A DNA stretch of 60,000 bases from positions 3,360,420-3,420,419 of the forward strand of contig RPFO01000076.1 of assembly GCA_009746045.1 (NCBI GenBank), read 5' to 3'. Both the position numbers and the translations under genes were made by a program. The DNA comes from Mesostigma viride (Eukaryota; Streptophyta; Mesostigmatophyceae; Mesostigmatales; Mesostigmataceae). Positions 55,358-60,000 of the stretch are shown one piece after another. The notes below the pieces were generated by a model. It searched no databases, was not told the DNA's origin, and saw nothing but the letters and a program-made list of their open reading frames with translations. Every line of letters starts with the position of its first letter. The stretch's first letter is position 1.

Positions 55358-56142
55358 TCTTCCCCACTAACCAGACCACCCCCAGCCGACATTAACGTGT
55401 TTGCGTGCTCCATCCTTGGCGCCGTTGTCATTTCTTAATGACAAGGCGCAAGTTTTGAATCCGCACAACGGCACTGTGCTAATTGCGGGTGTCAATTTTG
55501 CGCGGCAAAAAGGAACTCCGTCCGATCTTGGCCCATCTACCGTCAATCATCTCTCCCGGCGGAAGTCGACGGGATCTTACTTTAGGAGCGAATCCTGCTG
55601 ATCTGAACGCCATGGCGCAAAGTATCGGATTCGGGGAAATCGGTATATTTAGTATCCAATTAGAAACCAGAGAGGTGAAATAAGAAATAAGTATCACCGA
55701 ATCCTGAATGAAGGTGGTCACACACTGGTGTGACGTTGACAGGCTAAGGGGCTAATAAGGCGCAAAGTATCGGATTCGGGCCTCTCACAGCCATGGTTAA
55801 CGGTGCAAAGTTGACATCATGTTCGAGTAGGATTGAATCCGCATCAAGAAGCTGCGGTTACATAGATTACCCGGCAAATTGGACGGTTAACATAACTGAC
55901 GCATACCTAGCCGCGGGAATGGCCCACGCGGTCCGTTGGCTAGCTCGACAGTCAGACGCGGTCGGTGCCCCTTCGTTCCTTAGCGTTTTAGGCATGCAAG
56001 GACACAGCCGGGAGCCACGAAAACACCTCGTTGCTGCCGCCATGGTAGCCATGGCGGCAGCAACGGGGAGGGCCCGCGGCAAGGCGGCCGCGGGCCGTCC
56101 CCGTTGCTGCCGCCACCATTGGTTGTTTAGCGATTTTCAACC
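55358..56142. promoter_or_regulatory. bidirectional intergenic region of the CACTA genes
   Basis: Separates the two divergent start codons. It holds two copies of GGCGCAAAGTATCGGATTCG (55614 and 55760), a diverged inverted relative (AAGTATCACCGAATCC, 55689) and a strong palindromic block at 56030-56122. It probably contains both promoters; no TATA box is certain. Confidence 0.5.
56030..56117. repeat. three-armed palindrome before the CACTA transposase
   Basis: GTTGCTGCCGCCATGG (56030-56045) is complementary to CCATGGCGGCAGCAAC (56049-56064). The latter, extended through CGGGGAGGGCCCGCGGC, can instead pair with GGCCGCGGGCC...GTCCCCGTTGCTGCCGCC (about 56085-56115). Two alternative hairpins therefore compete, the longer with about 30-bp imperfect arms. 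It ends 26 bp before the transposase ATG. Confidence 0.85.
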
Positions 56143-59100
56143 ATGGAGGAACAAGGCCTTGACGACTTCCTCATGGAGGGATGGGCGGATGAGTACCGAA
56201 CTGGGCCTGAGGCAGCTATGGAATTCGCCCGGAATTTCGATGCTGCTGCAAACAGAGTACATTTGGAGACGCCTTTATACCCAGGATCTAACGTTCCAGC
56301 TGTTGTGGCGGCCCTACAATTGCTAACGCAATGGGGCCAAGGAGGTTGTACTCGGAAGTTCGCAGGACGCACAGCTGGCCCTTTTTAGTTCTCTCCTACC
56401 ACCTGGCAATGTCTTGCCGGCTTCTGTTGAGGCGGCTAGACGCCTGTTGCGAGACTTGGGCTTGACGTATAAAGTATACGATGCTTGCAAGTGTGACGAT
56501 TATGTTTACAAAGATAAGGATCTCCAGCAGTGCCCAAAGTGCGCCGAACCTCGTTATGAGATATACACAGACACAGACGGCATGGTGATTAATACGAGGA
56601 AGCCCTATCGGCAAGTCAGAGTTTTTTCTTTGCTGGACAGGGTTCGGGGCTGGTTCAGAATGGAGAAGATGTCAATGGCACTGAGGTATGCAGGAGAGAA
56701 AGAAAACAAGGATGCAGATTCGCCGACGCGGACTGTCGACGGAGTCAAAGGTTCGTAATCCATAGCCTCTACATCTGGCCATTGCTTGTTTTTTTTTTAT
56801 CTTTGCTTGCCGATAGAGTTACACAACGCCGCGTTACTTTGGTATGTAGAGCTAGAACGTTAGTAACCCTGAATCTTGCTATTGAATCTTGCCTGGCAAG
56901 GTCAGTGTCGTGTTAAGTGATGTATCTGTATTTCTTACCGTTGCTTCAATGCATTCTCTGTGGTTTGTTCTTTCCTTGCCTGTTTCTTTTTGCAGACTGT
57001 CCGGCTGTACAACATGTAAAAAATCTTTACCCGCAGTTTCGTACTGAGCTGCGTAATCTTATATTCGGGATGGCGGTTGACGGAGTGTGTCCGCGTAGCT
57101 TTATGGGAAACTATTCTTGCTGGCCAGCTTTTATGGCTTGCTACAATTTACCTGAGTGGGTATTTGTCAACAAGAACTTCTCACCTATGGTTCTGCTGAT
57201 AAGTGCCGCCAAGGGCAAGGCTCCAAAAAGAATGCAGGTGTACTGGGAGTTGGCGGTTGATGAGCTTGTGGCGATGTGGAATGGTTTTTATGTATGCGAC
57301 ATCGTGGATGACCAGGGCGGCCAGTTACAACCTGTGCGCCTGCAGGCGCTCCTACTGTGGGTAATCCACGACTACCCAGCTTTTGCAAAGTCACTAAACA
57401 TCCCAGATGCTGGATACTGCGGCTGCATGTTACATGGGCCAGAATGGGAAGCAACTTTTTTTTCCAATGGGAAGCTTGTGTACTTAGGGCACTCTACGCT
57501 TTTGAAGGAAGGTGACCCTGCGCGACCATCCGGGACTGGAGCTGCCCCTCCAGAAATGGATTATGATGGGTACCTGAAATATTGTCGGGAAGAGTTGGGG
57601 GTGCAACCTGAAATATTCGGCAAGCTGCCGTACTGGACCAAGCTGTTAATTCGACATCTGGTGGATGAATTTCACCTTGGCCCGAACTGCCTGCTCCGGA
57701 TACTCAACTGCACCAGCGGTAAGTAGCACGCGACAGTGTTCTTTTTTTTTCTAGTGTGCAGTTTGTAAACTTTGTCATATGCAAGGGACAAATTTTTGTT
57801 ACATACTTGTTGATTGATTATTGATTGTGCGTTTCGTTGATATTGTGTTGTCCTTTGTGGCCTTTTTTATTATGTGCAGGGAAAGCTCATACCGCTGCTG
57901 TTCGAGCAAGGCTGCAACAACTGGGCCTTAATCAGGAGCTCTGGGTTACCACGGAAGAGGTGGAGAAAGTGGCGAAGAACGGTGTCCGGACAATAAGCAT
58001 TAAAAAAAACTCTCGACATCCACCCTGTCAACTCACGTCGGAGGAGAAAGCGGCCACCCGTGGTATGTCTGTGCATGGATGTGTATATGCTTTTTTATTG
58101 GAATTGGTTTGGATGTTGTTTGTTGGTATTTTATATAAGTGTTTCATGTTGTCATCTGCCAAGATTGCTTAATTGCTGTGTTGGTCCATAGATCCCATGA
58201 CGTAGTCCACTGTCATTAGAGGTTTCTGTGTACCACATCAAACCAAGTGCCCTTGTTAGGGTAAACATGTTGCTTGTAAGACTTCCTTTCATTTTTTCAA
58301 TAACTATTTATGGGGTTAGTGTCAGGATTTGCCGGAGCATTTGGGCTGACAGTGTTTGGCCACTCTGAGAATTCGCCTCTGACATAATTTTCTAATCAAA
58401 TTGTCAATGTGATCGTTTACATCTGTGTATCATACCATGTTTCTGTTGAATGCAGAGGTGGAAAAGGCGTTCGACCGCCTCCCAGACTATGTGCCTGGGC
58501 GGTACCACGGACTAGCCGCTGACGGGAAAAGCGATGAGACGATGAAAACAAGTGACAAGAACAAGTACTGTGCTTGTTGTTGCCGGTCGTGTTGCGCAAT
58601 CGTTTGCATCCGGATGCCCGCGCGGCATTTGTCCAGCTGTCTGTGGCCTTTAATGCTGTATTTTCAGCAAGGTGTCTCACTCAATCGCAGTTAGTCGAAG
58701 TGGGCGAAATGATGGTGCGTGCGGTGGTAGCATTAGAGTGTGTTATGCCAGCGTCAGAAATGTCAAGATCAGTCCATGCTGCATCTCACTTGGCGGAACA
58801 GATCCGGTATGCTGGCCTGCCTGATGGCGGAGCATGACATGGGGTGAGCGCCAATGGCGGTGATTACTTCTGGGCCATTGTCAAACAAGAACGTGGAATG
58901 CTCCATGGGAACTTCTTCATGGACTTCGAGGCATTGAACATCCTGAGCTACTTCACGCGCCAGACTGTGTGGGTAAGTTTTTTAAACAAACTTCGTGTTT
59001 GCTTGGCTGCATGCACATTTCCCATGTTTCAGCGAGTGTTTCTAGCAGGTTAAGTGTATGCAAAACATGTACTTACGTTCTTTTTTTTCTATTTGGTTCA

Positions 59101-60000
59101 TGTGTTTTTTTTTTCAGGGTCAAGGCTTCCCGTCTGTGTGGGACATTCTGGAAACTGATCCGTCCAAGTGTATTCTGCCGAGCAAGCGCTTTCGTCAACA
59201 AGCATATACTCTCTCTGAGGTCGAGCAGCTTGAGGCCTTACAACTGCTGCTGGAATTCGCACTTCAGCATGCAACATACGAGCCCGGATATGGAATTGAA
59301 TTCTGGTGAGTTTCTTGTAGAAACCGATGCTACATTTGTACACCCTCGCATTGGTAATTTTAATTCAGTTCAGCCGAAAGGAGGGTGTAATCTTGCAACG
59401 CATGTACATAGGATTATCATTTTTCCTGCATTCTTCTGATTTGCTTACTCGTGCTTAATGTGGTTGATTTTCTAGATTTCACAGTGACATTCTTATGTCC
59501 TTGTCTACACGCAATATCTGGTTGTGCATGCAATGATGAAGATGCTTTTTTTCACTATGTTGATAATTTTATGAAGTGGGACAACTATGTTAATTGTATG
59601 TTTAATTGATTTTGCAATGTGATGTACTTGCCTTTGTCACTTGCAGGCGTCGGCTCGTTCACGTTGGCAACCTGGCGTGGTTGAAGCAATGGATCACGCA
59701 AAACCAGGAGCCACGCCTCCCCACGATGATTACGGCGGCGGTGTGTGGCATGGAGCCTGCTTGTGACGAGCATGACTCAATCCACATCAATGGCAGCAAT
59801 TACCGAACTGCAGTCGCCGACCTTCGACAAACTGTTCGCCATCGCAACTCAGGAGTAATGGTTTATGGTAAAGAGGGGGTTAGGTATGGCCGCATCACAC
59901 ACATTCTGCATAGTTTCCTCCGTGCCCCGACGGAAGGATGGAGTAGGCAAGTTCTTTTAAAGGTCGCTCTGTTTGATGTCGGTTCTGTGAAAGAGCTCCC
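56143..60000 (+). CDS. CACTA transposase (tnp2 / Transposase_21 type), incomplete at window end
   Basis: The start at 56143 (MEEQGLDDFLMEGWADEYRT) follows the palindrome. Exon 1 runs to 56750 with a one-base frame change near 56335 beside a GGGG run; it carries a Cys-pair motif (CKCDDYVYKDKDLQQCPKCA). Exon 2 (56996-57718) holds the core: LIFGMAVDGVCPRSF, NYSCWPAFMACYNLPEW and LLLWVIHDYPAFAKS, the conserved Asp positions of tnp2 transposases. Exon 3 is 57880-58062; exon 4 starts at 58456. A frame change near 58567 precedes LLPVVLRNRLHPDARAAFVQ and the DUF4218-like ECVMPASEMSRSVHAASHLA. An in-frame TGA follows near 58836, then further exons with good splice sites (to 58972, 59118-59305, from 59647), including VGNLAWLKQWITQNQ. 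Degeneration or a few assembly errors are both possible. It would catalyse excision and insertion at CACTA ends. Confidence 0.85.

Larger units (their letters stand above)
51434..60000 (+). mobile_element. CACTA (EnSpm/CMC) DNA transposon, left 8.6 kb
   Basis: The left terminus CACTAGGAAGTCGGAAAAAA at 51434 follows directly after the gypsy pol frame. The next 400 bp hold the dense subterminal repeats typical of CACTA elements. Two divergent genes follow: an accessory gene on the minus strand and a tnp2-type transposase on the plus strand. The right end and the 3-bp target duplication (left copy would be CTG, 51431-51433) lie outside the window. Confidence 0.85.

Overview
This is a eukaryotic genomic window, and most of it is nested transposable elements. 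Spliced genes, Ty1/copia-type and chromodomain Ty3/gypsy retrotransposons, piggyBac and CACTA DNA transposons, and long simple repeats with mixed GC all fit a green alga or another unicellular phototroph. The species cannot be fixed from the sequence. I found no rRNA, tRNA, CRISPR or prokaryotic operon.

Layout. Positions 1-5.6 kb hold a TTAA-flanked piggyBac-like element (822-5598). It contains a second, hAT-like element (2050-4800), which in turn contains a third, piggyBac-like one (3132-4481). From 6.47 to 8.25 kb runs a heptamer satellite (TATAGTG)n split by a 444-bp TA-flanked MITE. Three minus-strand exons between 8.5 and 10.9 kb encode the start of an ER-type ubiquitin-conjugating enzyme (UBE2J family). 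Its introns carry several minisatellites, and the exon with the catalytic cysteine is not visible. From 12.65 to 13.5 kb are tetranucleotide and (CCCTCR)n hexanucleotide arrays. From 14.6 to 15.65 kb are minus-strand exon-like pieces of an unrecognised gene.

From 15.68 to 30.37 kb lies copia element 1 (plus strand). It is interrupted by a piggyBac element carrying its transposase (19939-23276) and by two back-to-back non-autonomous piggyBac-like elements (24182-28385). Removing each insert at its TTAA restores the copia reading frame. Copia element 2 (minus) starts at 30646, and its right LTR is cut at 36579 by a chromodomain gypsy element (minus). The gypsy's third ORF is interrupted by copia element 3 (37630-45452, identical-looking 617-bp LTRs, 5-bp target duplication). 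Its pol gene is interrupted at 51433 by a CACTA element that runs to the window end. That element carries subterminal repeats, a divergent five-exon accessory gene and a tnp2-type transposase.

The most unusual system is the copia family. All three copies have domain order gag - integrase - retropepsin-like domain - reverse transcriptase - RNase H, that is, the protease-like domain lies between IN and RT instead of before IN. They also share LTR ends AGTT...AACT instead of TG...CA, a DTQ/DTN protease motif and an HGDD polymerase box. The gypsy element carries a third ORF of about 810 codons after pol.
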